Both the position numbers and the translations under genes were made by a program. A stretch of 57,743 nt of DNA from Phycisphaerales bacterium (GTDB lineage: Bacteria > Planctomycetota > Phycisphaerae > Tepidisphaerales > Tepidisphaeraceae), in assembly GCA_020853095.1 (NCBI GenBank), contig JADYZN010000006.1:1-57743 (forward strand). Direction: 5' to 3'. Every line of letters starts with the position of its first letter. Within the stretch, counting starts at the first letter, position 1. Of the stretch, positions 9,050 through 19,500 are shown piece after piece. The notes below the pieces were generated by a model. That model did not search any database. It was not told the origin of the DNA and saw nothing but the letters and a program-made list of their open reading frames with translations.

Positions 9050-11257
9050 ATGCAACCCTTACAGTTTGACTCGCTCAGTTTCCTGCGTGGACAGGAAAGG
9101 ATTTTTCTCATCGGCGGCGAGATTCATTATTTTCGTGTTCCGCCCGACCAGTGGGCCAGCCGGTTGAAGTTGCTCAAGGAGGCGGGAGGCAACTGCGTCT
9201 GCACCTACGTTCCGTGGCTGTTGCACGAGCCGGAGGAGGGGACATTCATCCTCGATGAGCCGGCGCTGGATGTTGGCCGGTTTTTGAAGCTGTGCGCTGA
9301 AATGGGTTTGTGGGCGATCGTGCGCCCGGGGCCGTATCAATACAGCGAATTGCTCAATGCGGGCTTGCCGGGCTGGTTGCTGGAGAATTATCCGCAGGTC
9401 AACGCCCGCCGGATCGATGGATCGCCCCTGGTCTGGCCCAATGGGATGTTTGTCTCGGTCTCCTATCTTCATCCCGATTTTCTGCGACTGACCCGGCGGT
9501 GGTACAAGCGGATATTGCCGCTGTTGGCGGCCCACCAGGTGGATCGCGGCGGCGCGGTGGTGGCGGCGCAGATCGACAACGAATTGATGGGCGTGCACGA
9601 GTGGCTGGGGAGCTGGGATTATCACCCGCTTGTCACCGGCATCGGCCACGAGGATGGCAACTGGCCCGATTTTGTCCGCCGGCGTCATGGCGATCTGGCG
9701 GCGATCAACGCGGCCCATGATTCCAAGGCCCGTACGATGGCCGAGGTGTTGCCGCTGGCCGAGTCGAAGACCGACAGTCTGGCGGATTTGCGCCGGGTGA
9801 TGGATTATCGCGACTTTTATTTTGAACAGATTTCGCAATACGCCCTGAAACTGATCCAATGGATGCGCGAGGAGGGCATCACGGTCCCGCTGGTTCACAA
9901 TTGCGCCAGCCCCTACATGACCGGATATTTTCGTGAGACGGTGGAGCGATGCAGCGGCCAACTGCTGCTGGGGGCGGATCACTATTACAACCTGGACCTG
10001 GACTGGGACCAGAATCAACCCTCGCCCAAGTATGCCAGCAAGTGCCTGATGTCGATGGAACTGCTGCGCGGCTATGGGTTTCCACCGGCGGTTTTTGAGA
10101 TGCCATCGGGGAGTCTGTCCGATTGGCCGCCGATCACCCCCTCGGATGCGGCGTGCGCCTATGGATTGAACCTGGCGATGGGGATGAAAGGGGTGAATTA
10201 TTACGTCTTCGCCGGGGGTGAAAATCCGGCCGGCACGGGAACCACCTGCGATGTGTACGACTATGGCGCGCCGGTCTCGCCCGCGGGCGACATTCGTCCG
10301 CTGTATGCGGCGGTGGCCGGGTTCAACCGGTTTCTGGATCAACATCGCTGGCTGGCATCCGCCGAACAGGCCACCGATTGCCGGATCGGTTATTCGCTGG
10401 ATCAATCCCGCCATCCGCGGAAGCTGCCGGTGGATCAACAGATGTTGATGCCGCCGGGCGAGGCGTGGAGCTTCATGCGCAAAGGATTGATGTTGACGAC
10501 GTTGTGCGGGCACTGGTCGCCACAGATGGTTGATCTGGCCGATGAGGGCTTTGTGAAGGACACCTCGCGCCCGCTAATGGTGGCCGGTTCGACGGTCATG
10601 GCGGCGCAAGAACAGCGACATCTGGTGCAATATCTGCAAGCCGGCGGAAAGCTGATCCTGTCTCCGGTGGTCCCGACGTTGGATGAACGGTATCGCGAAT
10701 GCCGGATATTGGCCGATTTTCTTGGAGGTGTTGAACAAAAACGCTGTTCGCGCGGCGCTCCATTGGCCAGCGTGGGGGAGATCGGCGGCGTCCTGATCAA
10801 TGGCGCGTTGTTTGAATTCACGCAACGGCCGGCCACCGCCGAGGTGATCGCACGGACCCAGCTCGATCCGGCGACGATCGGTATTCGAGTCCAAACGCCC
10901 GGCGGCGGCAGCGCCACCCTTCTGGGTTTTCACTGGCGACAATCCCGCCGGGAACACGAGCGGCTTTTAAGCCAGACTCTCCTGCAATCCGGCGGCCGGC
11001 CCATCATCGAATGCGACAACCCGAACCTCTGGACCTTTGTGCGGTCGGATGGCCGGCAGGCGATGTTGTTCATCCTGAACCTGTTTTCCAGCCCGATGGA
11101 TGCATCCATCCGATTCCGTGATCCCACCCGCCCGGAACAATGGCATTCGACGCCTTCCTGCAAGCTCTCGGCCATGGAAGTCCAGGCCTGGACGCCCGAT
11201 GCGGGGTGTGTCTGGCGGTCTTCTTCGAGTCTATCCGGACAGGCTCTTATGATCTGA
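9050..11257 (+). CDS. Glycoside hydrolase family 35-like beta-galactosidase
   Basis: The 735-residue protein starts with the GH35 signature region: FLIGGEIHYFRVP, WASRLKLLKEAGGN, TYVPWLLHEPEEG and IVRPGPYQYSE. The acid/base glutamate is Glu178 in AAQIDNELMG, and the nucleophile candidate is Glu350 in VFEMPSG. Family members remove terminal beta-galactosyl residues. No signal peptide is evident from this start, so it may act in the cytoplasm. An earlier ATG at 9008 is in frame. A TATGAT hexamer (9008-9013) may be the -10. The first ~100 bp of the gene plus its leader is duplicated at 31760-31986. Confidence 0.85.
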   Translation: MQPLQFDSLSFLRGQERIFLIGGEIHYFRVPPDQWASRLKLLKEAGGNCVCTYVPWLLHEPEEGTFILDEPALDVGRFLKLCAEMGLWAIVRPGPYQYSELLNAGLPGWLLENYPQVNARRIDGSPLVWPNGMFVSVSYLHPDFLRLTRRWYKRILPLLAAHQVDRGGAVVAAQIDNELMGVHEWLGSWDYHPLVTGIGHEDGNWPDFVRRRHGDLAAINAAHDSKARTMAEVLPLAESKTDSLADLRRVMDYRDFYFEQISQYALKLIQWMREEGITVPLVHNCASPYMTGYFRETVERCSGQLLLGADHYYNLDLDWDQNQPSPKYASKCLMSMELLRGYGFPPAVFEMPSGSLSDWPPITPSDAACAYGLNLAMGMKGVNYYVFAGGENPAGTGTTCDVYDYGAPVSPAGDIRPLYAAVAGFNRFLDQHRWLASAEQATDCRIGYSLDQSRHPRKLPVDQQMLMPPGEAWSFMRKGLMLTTLCGHWSPQMVDLADEGFVKDTSRPLMVAGSTVMAAQEQRHLVQYLQAGGKLILSPVVPTLDERYRECRILADFLGGVEQKRCSRGAPLASVGEIGGVLINGALFEFTQRPATAEVIARTQLDPATIGIRVQTPGGGSATLLGFHWRQSRREHERLLSQTLLQSGGRPIIECDNPNLWTFVRSDGRQAMLFILNLFSSPMDASIRFRDPTRPEQWHSTPSCKLSAMEVQAWTPDAGCVWRSSSSLSGQALMI

Positions 11258-11296
11258 TTTTGATTTTTCACTTCGGCCGCCCCACAATCAACGTCT

Positions 11297-11707
11297 ATGG
11301 TTGAATCGACATTAACGTATCAGGGTCAGCTTCATTGCGTCGCCACCCACGGCCCATCGGGTTCCAAAATCGAAACGGATGCCCCGGTGGACAACATGGG
11401 CAAAGGCGAAAAGTTTTCACCCTCCGACCTGGTGGGCGCGGCGCTGGGATCGTGCATTTTGACGATCATGGGAATCGTCGCCCAGAAGCACAATCTGGAC
11501 CTGGCCGGAACCACCTGCCGGGTTCAAAAAGAGATGGTCACAACTCCCATGCGAAGAATCGGCCGGCTGGCGGTGACGGTCAACGTCCCGGTCAAACTCA
11601 GCGGAGATGATCAGCGCCGGCTTGAAAACGCCGCACGCAACTGTCCGGTCCACCGAAGCCTGCACCCAAGCATCGAATCGCCCATCGTCTTTCAGTGGGC
11701 GCGGTAG
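11297..11707 (+). CDS. OsmC/Ohr family protein
   Basis: The 136-residue protein fits the OsmC fold: a Gly-rich start, GKGEKFSPSDLVGAALGSC and a second cysteine in NCPVHRSL. The two cysteines are the peroxidatic and resolving residues in family members that reduce organic hydroperoxides. The short Y-type variant (YhfA-like) is most similar. It stands alone after the GH35 gene and its 3' end overlaps the convergent thiD gene by 16 bp. Confidence 0.85.
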   Translation: MVESTLTYQGQLHCVATHGPSGSKIETDAPVDNMGKGEKFSPSDLVGAALGSCILTIMGIVAQKHNLDLAGTTCRVQKEMVTTPMRRIGRLAVTVNVPVKLSGDDQRRLENAARNCPVHRSLHPSIESPIVFQWAR

Positions 11708-12486
11708 GCCAACACGTTCACCGGAGAGGTGCCGCGGCCCTGGCCTGCGCTGTGTTGAATAGCGGCGGTGACCAACTGCCTGGCCTGGGCGATGGCGTCG
11801 ACCAGCGGCAATCCATTGGACAGGCCGGCGGTGATGGCGGCGCTGTAGGTGCAGCCGCTGCCGTGAGTTTTGGCGTCGTCCAGGGCGGGAGCGGGAAATT
11901 CCAGAAAATCCCGGCCGTCAAAATAGACATCCACCCGCTGATCGGCGATGGGAATGGCTTTGACGATGGCCGAGCGCGCGCCCTGATCGACCAGCCGCCG
12001 GGCGGCCTCGCGGGCGGCGAGAATCGTCACCAGCGACTGAACCTCCAGGCCCGTCAGGACGGCCGTCTCGTGGCGATTGGGGGTGATCACCACGGCCAGG
12101 GGGATCAGTATGCGCTTCAGTGTTTCGATGGCGTCGGGTTGCAACAACCGGCTGCCGGCCTTGGAGACCATGACCGGATCGCAGACATAGGGCTGAATGT
12201 TGTGGCGGATGAGGGCCTCATAAACCGCCTCGATAATCGCGGCGGTGGAGAGCATGCCGGTCTTGCAGGCGTGGATCGGAATGTCTTCGGCGACGGTGTC
12301 GATCTGGCGGGCGATCAGTTGCGGGTCGAGATGAAAGGCCTGCGTGACGCCGAGGGTGTTCTGGGCGGTGATGGCGGTCAGGGCGCTGGCGCCAAAGACG
12401 CCCAGGACGGCAAAGGTCTTCAAATCGGCCTGTATGCCGGCACCGCCGGAGGAATCGGATCCGGCGATGGTCAAGGCATTGTTCAT
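11692..12486 (-). CDS. thiD: Hydroxymethylpyrimidine/phosphomethylpyrimidine kinase
   Basis: It phosphorylates HMP and HMP-P in the thiamine pathway. ThiD features are [22 protein letters not shown] at the start (described by its key SDSSGG and QAD residues), [25 protein letters not shown] and the C-terminal anion-hole motif [11 protein letters not shown]. The ATG at 12486 overlaps the stop of the upstream gene (12483) in an ATGA-type junction, indicating translational coupling. The longer frame to 12567 would overlap that gene and is rejected. No other thiamine gene and no TPP riboswitch was seen nearby. Confidence 0.92.
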   Translation of the reverse strand: MNNALTIAGSDSSGGAGIQADLKTFAVLGVFGASALTAITAQNTLGVTQAFHLDPQLIARQIDTVAEDIPIHACKTGMLSTAAIIEAVYEALIRHNIQPYVCDPVMVSKAGSRLLQPDAIETLKRILIPLAVVITPNRHETAVLTGLEVQSLVTILAAREAARRLVDQGARSAIVKAIPIADQRVDVYFDGRDFLEFPAPALDDAKTHGSGCTYSAAITAGLSNGLPLVDAIAQARQLVTAAIQHSAGQGRGTSPVNVLAYRAH

Positions 12487-12803
12487 TGGGGCTTGTTTTC
12501 TAGCAGTTTTTGGATGCGGGATTCGATGACGGGGCGATAACCGTTGAAAAACGTCGCCGCCAGCCACGGCAATTGAACCGCCAGTTGCACGGTGTCGGCG
12601 TGAATGTCCACGTCGCCGGTGATCGTCTGGCCCATGATCGACAATCGAAACTCACCATGCGTCGGGGTGGTCCAGATTTCCCGCAACGAATCAGCATGTT
12701 CCGGATGCTGGGCGCGGGCGTCGGCGATGGCCGAGTCGATCCGCCGTCGGACTTCATCAACCCCAAGCGAATGGGGAAAACTCATGGTAATCGTTTTGGC
12801 CAT
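12483..12803 (-). CDS. Polyhydroxyalkanoic acid system family protein
   Basis: The 106-residue protein has [19 protein letters not shown] at the start and a [18 protein letters not shown] segment, resembling the small PHA-system (PHA granule region) family. The biochemical role of that family is poorly defined, and no PHA synthase is nearby. It sits between carA and thiD: its ATG (12803) is 2 nt after the carA stop and its own stop overlaps the thiD start. The tight packing implies one transcript. Confidence 0.65.
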   Translation of the reverse strand: MAKTITMSFPHSLGVDEVRRRIDSAIADARAQHPEHADSLREIWTTPTHGEFRLSIMGQTITGDVDIHADTVQLAVQLPWLAATFFNGYRPVIESRIQKLLENKPQ

Positions 12804-12805
12804 GA

Positions 12806-13984
12806 TCAAACGTCGCCGGTCATTCCCTGCAATTCCTTCAGCCGCCGAGGGGTTGGCGGCTTGCGGGTTTTCATCATTTCGATGAAAGCATCGAACAGAT
12901 ACGAGGCATCGTGCGGGCCAGGCGAGGCTTCGGGGTGATATTGCACGCTGAAGACCGGCAACGTGGCATGGCGAAATCCCTCGACCGTGTCGTCATTGAG
13001 ATTGATGTGCGTGACGACACCGCCGGCCGATTCGAGGGATTGGCGGTCAACCGCGAATCCGTGGTTCTGGCTGGTGATTTCAACCCGGCCGGTGTCGAGG
13101 TTTTTCACGGGCTGATTGCCGCCGCGATGGCCGAACTTCAATTTGTACGTCTTGGCGCCAATCGCACGCGAGAGCAATTGATGGCCAAGACAAATGCCAA
13201 ATATGGGCAGTTTGTCAATTACTTGCTTCAGTGGATTAACGGCATAATCCAGCACGGCCGGGTCGCCCGGGCCGTTTGATATGAACAGTCCATCGGGCCG
13301 GTGTTTGAGGATTTCCTCCGCCGTCACATCCGGCGGCAACACGGTCACTTTGACGCCTCGATCGCTGAAATGGCGTAAAATGTTGTGTTTTGCACCGCAG
13401 TCGATGGCGACGACATGCAGGCCGTCGCCGCGTTCGACTTTCTCCTGCTTCCAAAGACCCTGATCCTGATCCCAGTTGTAACATTCGGTTGGCTTGACCG
13501 CCCGCACCCAGTCGGCCCCGAGCATCTCCTGGGCGGCGCGGGCACGGGCCACCAGAGCGGCATCGTCGAGAATTTCGGTTGAAAGCACGCCGCGCATCGC
13601 GCCCGATAGACGCAATTTACGAACCAGCGCCCGCGTGTCGATCCCCTGGATGCCGATGATGTGGTTTGCCATCAGATAATCGTGCAAACTCATGTCGGCA
13701 CGATAGTTAGAATAATCAGGAGCCAGCTCCTTGACGATAAATCCGGCGACGTGCGGTTGTCGCGATTCGGTATCCTGCTTGTTGATGCCGTAGTTGCCGA
13801 TCAGCGGATAGGTCATCGTGACGATCTGGCCCTTGTAAGAGGGGTCGGTCAGGATTTCCTGATAGCCGCACATCGAGGTATTGAAGACGACTTCACCTTC
13901 GGTGGTGCCGACGGCGCCAAAGCTCCATCCGGTAAAGACCGTGCCATCTTCAAGGGCCAGTTTCGCGGGTCGTTTTTGCATCAT
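12806..13984 (-). CDS. carA: Carbamoyl phosphate synthase, small (glutaminase) subunit
   Basis: It supplies ammonia from glutamine for carbamoyl phosphate synthesis (pyrimidines, arginine). The N-terminal LEDGTVFTGWSFG, NTSMCGYQEILTDPSY and GINKQDTESR segments are typical CarA. The class I amidotransferase part has GLFISNGPGDP, nucleophile Cys265 in GICLGHQ and the His/Glu pair in QYHPEASPGPHD. Length (392) is normal. carB is not in the window. The two tandem ATG codons at 13984 and 13981 have no Shine-Dalgarno, and a TATAAT lies 8 nt upstream, suggesting a leaderless mRNA. Confidence 0.95.
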   Translation of the reverse strand: MMQKRPAKLALEDGTVFTGWSFGAVGTTEGEVVFNTSMCGYQEILTDPSYKGQIVTMTYPLIGNYGINKQDTESRQPHVAGFIVKELAPDYSNYRADMSLHDYLMANHIIGIQGIDTRALVRKLRLSGAMRGVLSTEILDDAALVARARAAQEMLGADWVRAVKPTECYNWDQDQGLWKQEKVERGDGLHVVAIDCGAKHNILRHFSDRGVKVTVLPPDVTAEEILKHRPDGLFISNGPGDPAVLDYAVNPLKQVIDKLPIFGICLGHQLLSRAIGAKTYKLKFGHRGGNQPVKNLDTGRVEITSQNHGFAVDRQSLESAGGVVTHINLNDDTVEGFRHATLPVFSVQYHPEASPGPHDASYLFDAFIEMMKTRKPPTPRRLKELQGMTGDV

Positions 13985-13992
13985 CGGAGGTG

Positions 13993-13998
13993 ATTATA
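13993..13998 (-). promoter_or_regulatory. Consensus -10 box of carA, 8 nt from the ATG
   Basis: A perfect TATAAT on the minus strand ends 8 nt before the carA ATG. Transcription would normally begin about 7 nt after the box, leaving essentially no leader. The -35 region (TTTCCT at 17 bp) is weak. Confidence 0.55.
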
Positions 13999-14081
13999 GA
14001 GCCGAATGCCACCGGAGGAAAATCACGGCGCGCGACGGGAAAAATAAATTCAAGTCGTAAAGATTCGTAGACGATAACTTT

Positions 14082-14169
14082 GATAAAGGCTGTGGGTCTC
14101 CGGCCTATATTGGCTGGGCAGCCTGACTGTAGGAGACCGGTGTCACGGCGAGCACCGGTCTCTTTTTTT
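14082..14169 (+). ncRNA. Candidate small RNA or orphan attenuator
   Basis: A roughly 90-nt plus-strand segment ends in a textbook intrinsic terminator but follows no plus-strand gene; both neighbours are on the minus strand. GGTCTCC (14095-14101) can pair with GGAGACC (14132-14138), enclosing a smaller GGCT/AGCC hairpin. That pairing competes with the terminator stem, which uses bases 14133-14142. This is the antiterminator/terminator arrangement of attenuators. No promoter is convincing and no known RNA family was recognised. Confidence 0.4.
14133..14169 (+). terminator. Rho-independent terminator (orphan)
   Basis: Stem GAGACCGGTG (14133-14142) pairs with CACCGGTCTC (14153-14162) over a 10-nt loop, followed by seven T residues (14163-14169). 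The T-run is only on the plus strand, so it does not serve the minus-strand gene ending at 14179. Confidence 0.8.
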
Positions 14170-14178
14170 GCGCGCATT

Positions 14179-15363
14179 TCATCGACGCAGCAATGCCGGT
14201 TCGATCCAGTTGAACCGGTCCTGCACGTCCATCGTCTGGCCGTAATCCACTTCGAGGGTCAGGGTGGAAGCACCCGAAAGGGGTATCAAAACCACCGGCG
14301 ACAGTACGCCCGCCTTGAAATCGGCCTGTTCGTGAACCACTTTGCCATCCAGCAGGATTTTCACCGTCACATCGGCATAACGACCATCGGAATCGGTGGT
14401 GTCGATGGCATATTGCGTGCGGAAAGTGGCGAATTGGCCTTCGAGCGCATAAACCAGCCTGGAATAGGAATGAACACCGATGCCGTGGGTGTAGATGCGG
14501 TCGGCATATCGGATCGGCCGGCCAAGGACGTTTCGGTCCATTTGTGCGGGAAGGGAGATGGAGAAATATGGAATCTGAACGTTTTCTTTTGGTGTCACTT
14601 TGGAAAGCCAGACCACCGGGCCGTTGAGTTGTTCGATGGCGTTGATCGCTCCGAGAGGAATGTCGCGGGTGGCTTTGTCGGCGAATTTGATCTGCACGCG
14701 CCCATTGGCCAGATGGATGGACCGGACGACCAGCGAGGAACCATCCACAAATCGCAGTCGAAATGCGGGTTCCGTGGATGATTTTGGCGTGGCGATGGCG
14801 GCGAAAGCGATGCGAACGACGGATTCCAGCGGCACGGTGGCCGTCTCGCCGGAGGCGGGTTGAACAACCAGTCGAGTGGAATCCAGCAATGTCAGAATCC
14901 CGTGCAAAGTGTCGCCATTGGCCAGGGTGATGACATCATCCATGCGGGGGTCGGTCGAGGTTGAAGTGGATTGGCCGACGCGGTCAATCGCGACAATTTG
15001 TCGCAGTGAAATGGACAACTCACCAACAATGGGATTGTTCCATGTGAGTTTTTCCTGTTGAGTTTGGATGGGATCGCCAACGAGTTGATCGCCGGAGAGC
15101 AGATGCAGCACAAAACGCCCGGCCGGTTTGGGCACGGGGGGCTGGTTGCGTTCCAGTTCGAGGAATTGAGTCAGGGGAATGGTGCGTGAAGGTTCGCCGG
15201 ATTGGACACCAGCGGAAAGGGTATGATCGTCGATGGAGGTCGGCACAAGGGTTTGCTGTTTGAAATCGGCGGTGGTCAATGTCCAGGCATCCGGATCTGC
15301 CGCGTGGGCACAAAGCGAAGGCACAAGCAGCAGGCAGACAACGATAAGTCTGGCGTTTAACAT
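14179..15363 (-). CDS. Secreted NPCBM/NEW2 domain protein
   Basis: The 394-residue protein has a signal peptide (residues 1-21, ending CAHA-AD), a middle region of beta-rich repeats such as VITLANGDTLHGILT that resembles planctomycete regulatory-like beta domains, and a C-terminal NPCBM-type carbohydrate-binding region (about 245-394) marked by GRPIRYADRIYTHGIGVHS and a DSDGRYADVTVKILLDG segment. It starts 3 nt after the stop of the prenyltransferase-repeat gene, so it is the last gene of the moxR operon. It probably binds glycans in the periplasm or at the cell surface. Confidence 0.75.
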   Translation of the reverse strand: MLNARLIVVCLLLVPSLCAHAADPDAWTLTTADFKQQTLVPTSIDDHTLSAGVQSGEPSRTIPLTQFLELERNQPPVPKPAGRFVLHLLSGDQLVGDPIQTQQEKLTWNNPIVGELSISLRQIVAIDRVGQSTSTSTDPRMDDVITLANGDTLHGILTLLDSTRLVVQPASGETATVPLESVVRIAFAAIATPKSSTEPAFRLRFVDGSSLVVRSIHLANGRVQIKFADKATRDIPLGAINAIEQLNGPVVWLSKVTPKENVQIPYFSISLPAQMDRNVLGRPIRYADRIYTHGIGVHSYSRLVYALEGQFATFRTQYAIDTTDSDGRYADVTVKILLDGKVVHEQADFKAGVLSPVVLIPLSGASTLTLEVDYGQTMDVQDRFNWIEPALLRR

Positions 15364-15366
15364 GGT

Positions 15367-16542
15367 TTATGAGCCGGGGCCTTTGCCGGAAAATACCGGC
15401 AGATAACGATTGGGCATTTGCAGAACAATCAAGGCGATGGAGGTGGAATAATCTTCGGAGACTTCGGCGCCGGGCCAACTGCCGGTGTTGGCATCCTGTT
15501 TGGCGAGCAGTTCTTCGCGGATGGCGGGATACCAGCGTGCCCAGTAGTCGCCGCCGGCGAGGAACATGGCCTGGACGGCATAGTATTGGCCGTAGTAGTA
15601 GTGGCTGATGGTCTGTCCGCCAACCCCCGCGCCGGGGAGGAATTGTTTGATGTAATCGAGGCCGCGGCGAATGTCATCCCCTTCAAAGACGCCGGCGTAA
15701 TAGAGTGCGGCGACGCCGGCGGCGGAACGTTCAAAGCCGCTGCCTCCTCCGCCGCCGAAATTGGCCATGTAGCTGAAACCGCCGTCGGCGTTTTGACAAC
15801 TGCGGACGTAATGGATGGCGCGGTCGATGGTCTCTTTTTCGACTTTGATGCCGGCATCGCGGGCGGCGCGCAGCGCCATGACCTGGCAGATGGTGACGGA
15901 GATGTCGGCGTCGAGGGGGATGGGCAGATAGCGCCAGCCCCCTTCGCGATTCTGGCATTGTTGGATCAACCGGATGGCTTTCTGGAGCTTTTCCTTGACG
16001 TTTTCGTCGCCGGTCATGCCGTAAACTTCGGCCAGAAAAAGGGTTGCAAAGCCGTGGGAATACATCACGCCGTGGGAATTGTCGGCGGCGAGCAGGCCGG
16101 ATTCCTGTGAGCAGGCGAGGATGTAATCGACGCAGCGCTGGGTGTTTTCGCCATATTTTCCACGGCCGGGGAGATTGCCGGCGGACATGAAAGCCAGGCC
16201 GGCCAGGGAGGTGATGGCGGAGGTGGCGCCATATCCGCCGGCGCGGGCGCCGTATTCACCGTTGGGGCCTTGGTTGCGGGCGAGCCATTCGAGGCCTTTT
16301 TCGACGGCCTGACGCTGCTGTGGGGTGATCTCATCGCCACGAACGAGGCCGGGTTGTTCGGCCAAGCCATCAGGGCGGCGCGAGGGGGCGGTTTGGGCGA
16401 ACGAGGGCCAAGACAGGCAGAGGGTGAGGGCAAAGGCAAGCAGACCATTTGGACCAAAGCCCGCGATCCGATGCCTCACCGAGATTCCGGAGGAGCAGAC
16501 AATTGGAGATAATCGAGGTTGTGTTTCGGGTCGGTACGGCAT
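15367..16542 (-). CDS. Secreted prenyltransferase/squalene-oxidase repeat protein
   Basis: The 391-residue protein contains alpha/alpha-toroid repeats of the prenyltransferase/squalene oxidase type: GLEWLARNQGPNGEYG, AIRLIQQCQNREGGWRY and HYVRSCQNADGGFSYM, each with a Q-x-x-x-G-G-[WF] core. The catalytic DxDD of squalene-hopene cyclase was not seen, so it is more likely a binding or structural protein. A hydrophobic segment (about 33-49, ending SFAQ-TA) looks like a signal peptide with a long N-region. The start may be later. It begins 3 nt after the DUF4175 gene stop. Confidence 0.75.
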   Translation of the reverse strand: MPYRPETQPRLSPIVCSSGISVRHRIAGFGPNGLLAFALTLCLSWPSFAQTAPSRRPDGLAEQPGLVRGDEITPQQRQAVEKGLEWLARNQGPNGEYGARAGGYGATSAITSLAGLAFMSAGNLPGRGKYGENTQRCVDYILACSQESGLLAADNSHGVMYSHGFATLFLAEVYGMTGDENVKEKLQKAIRLIQQCQNREGGWRYLPIPLDADISVTICQVMALRAARDAGIKVEKETIDRAIHYVRSCQNADGGFSYMANFGGGGGSGFERSAAGVAALYYAGVFEGDDIRRGLDYIKQFLPGAGVGGQTISHYYYGQYYAVQAMFLAGGDYWARWYPAIREELLAKQDANTGSWPGAEVSEDYSTSIALIVLQMPNRYLPVFSGKGPGS

Positions 16543-16545
16543 GGA

Positions 16546-19500
16546 TTAACGTTCGGTCGCCTTGGTGGCCAGGGAACGATAATAATCGTCCACGAGGCTT
16601 TTGTATTTCTGGATGATGGTTTCGTTTGAGCCTTCGATGACGGCCTGGCGTTGGCGGGGAGTTAGGCCGCCCCACTCGGCCATGTTCTGGTGAATGTCGG
16701 TGGTGGGGTCGGCGTTGGGGGTCTGGCCCGGGGTGACGGTGGAGGATTGGGCGGGGGTTTGGGCGTGGTTGGGCTGTGATTGGCCGGGTTGCTGGTTGGC
16801 CGGATCGCCGGGCTGGGGTTTGGGTTGCTCGGCCACCTGGGGTTTGGAACTGCTGTTGTTGCTGTTGGTCTGCTGGTTGCGGGCCATCTGGATCAACTCA
16901 TCGAGATTGTTGATGATGCGATCCTGAATGATCTGCGTGGTTTTGCCGGGATCGTTGTTGAGGGCGAGGCGTTGGCGCGAACGGGCCATGCGGTCACCGA
17001 TGCGGTTGACATCCTTTTCGATCTGTTCGGTGGTGGGTTCATCCGTCAGCAGGGTGTTTTCCAATTCCTGATTTTCGACCTCTTCGACGCTGGCTTCCTC
17101 AGGCAATTGATCCTTGTTGTCCGGTTCGGGGCCGAGTTTGATCCGGCCTTTGGACGATTGCTGCAGAAGTTGATCGAGCAGGTTGCGCAATTCACCCTGG
17201 CGGTTGCCCAGTTCGAGCAGTTGGGCCTTGGGTTTGTCGGGCAGCGCATCGATGGCCTTGGTGTTGCGATTGACGGCAAGTTGCAATTCCTTGAGCAGCC
17301 GCAGTTCGACTTCGGGCGGGAGGGTCGGCGCGCCGTTGCCCTGGCCGGAACCGGAGCCTCCGCCGCCGTTGCGGTTGGCGAATTTGGATTGCTGGGGTTC
17401 GATGGCGAGGTTGCGGATCATGGCGTCAAGCTGCTCGATGATGCGGGCTTGTTCGGCCTGGGTCGTCTTTCCGGTGAGGGGTTTGGCCAGTTGATCCTTG
17501 ACCTGGTTCATGGACGTGGCAATGTCCTTGTTGGCCCAGATGTAGACGATGCTGCCGACGGCGGCGAGGTCTTCTTCGAGTTTGGTGATGCGGTCGGCGA
17601 GTTGGGCCTGCTGGTCGGGCAGCCGGGCAAGCCGCACGGCCTCTTCGCGGTGGAAACTGCCATCCTCCAGCCGCGGCGATTGGTCGATGCGGGTGGTTTC
17701 CTGGTTGAGTTTTTCCTGTTCCTGTTTGATTTTTTCGTATGCCTGGCGGACGGCTTCTTTTTGCTGCTGTTCGAGCTTTTGATCCGCGGCGGCTTTTTGC
17801 TCATCGACGATTCGCCGGGCTTCTTCCAGTGAGGCAAGGGCCTCAACCATTGATGGGTCGTAAGCGACGGCGGGATTGTTTTCGCGAAGCGAGACGATGG
17901 CCCGCTCCATCTTGCCGGCGGCGCGGGTGAGATGGGCGGCGGGTTCGGCGCCGTTGGGGGAATCTTCGAGCGTTTTGGCGATGTCGCGCGTATTGCGGGC
18001 GGTTTGTTCCTGGGCGGTGGTCAGTTGAGGCAATGCGGGGGCGGGCGGAAGCTGGGCCTTGTCGCGGCCGGCTTTGTCGGCCAATTCGTCGATCAATTTT
18101 GAGCCGACCTGCTTGATGCGATCGGGGCCTTGAAGGGCAAGATCGTCGAGATTGTGGCTTGCCTGTCGGCGGATGAGGTGGGCGATCTGTTCCTGAATCT
18201 CGGCCAATTTTCTGGACAATTCCTCCAGCTTGCGGCGTTCGGCCTGGCGGAGGTGGTCGAGCATCATTTGAAGACCCAGTTCAGCCTGTTTTTGCGAGGC
18301 CTGGGCCTGGGCTTGCTGATTTTGGGCCGTCTGCTGAGCGGCGCGGGACTGGTTGGCGGCAACCTGCTGCTGCTGGCCGGTCTGGGCGGATTGTTTCATC
18401 GCGTCGGAGGTGGCCGGGTCGCTTTTGGACATCTGTTCGGCCAGTTTTTGCATGTCGGCGATGGCCTGTTCGGTGCGGCGGGCGAGGGCTTGCTGTTCCT
18501 TGGAAAGTTTGTCGAGCCTGGCACGGTCCTCGGCGTTCATCTGTTCGGGGGTTTTGCCCAGGTTGCGACGGCCGATCTCGGCGGTTTCCTGGGAGAGCCG
18601 CTGCTGCTCGGCCAGCAAGTCCTTGATTTTGTCCATCGTCTGCTGAAGGCTGCCGATGTTGCCCATGCGATCCAGCGCCTTTTGCAACTGGTCGGCGGAT
18701 TGTTGCTGGTTTGATTGCGCAAGCGCCAGTTGGTTGTTGCGATCCTGGGCGGATTGTTCGGGCTGGCGGGCGGAATTGAGATTTTTGGCGGCCTCCTTCA
18801 TTGGGTTTTCGGCGGTCTGGTTGAGCTGATCGCGAACATCGGTCGCGGTCTGTTTCAATTCGCCGGAGGTGGATCGGTTTTCGTGCAACCGCTGGAGGAG
18901 GGCATCCATCCTGCCGGCCACCTGCTTGGTCTGTGATGCGGCGGTGCTTTGCTGGTTGGCGATGCGCTCGGCGGCGGCGCGGTCGGCGGTGTTCAATTCG
19001 GGGCGATCCTTGGTTTCACGGGCGAGGTTTTCGGTTTCTTCGCGGGTGCGGGTCTGGGTGTTGCGGATTTCGTTGATCTGGCCGGCCATCGTGCGCAATT
19101 CATCGGTCACGCGGTTGGCCAGTTCCTCCTGCGTGATGATCGCGATGCGCAACTTGCCGCTGGGGACCGGCGGATGAACGGATGAGCCGATGGCGTAATT
19201 GTCCTGGACTTGGATGAAGTATTCCAACACGTCGCCGCTTTTAAGATTCGCATCGGCCAGTTGAGAGAGTTCCCATTGCCAACCCAGCCGGAAACGCCTG
19301 CGATCGGCGCCGCCGTCGATGGGACTCCATTGCACGCCGGCGACGGGCGAACCATCGGCCACGAGTGGAATTTCCCAGTGTTTTTTGTCGCCCAGCCGAT
19401 CGACGATCAGCGTGGCGGTTCGGATGCCAAAATCGTCGTCGGCCATTGCCATCAGCGGGATGAACGATTCGGGCGTGCGATCTTCATTGCGGCGGGGGTT

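Noticed and set aside
14082-14169. 6S RNA or SRP RNA
   Set aside because: Too short for 6S, and no conserved SRP tetraloop or GGAAG/AGCA signature was found.
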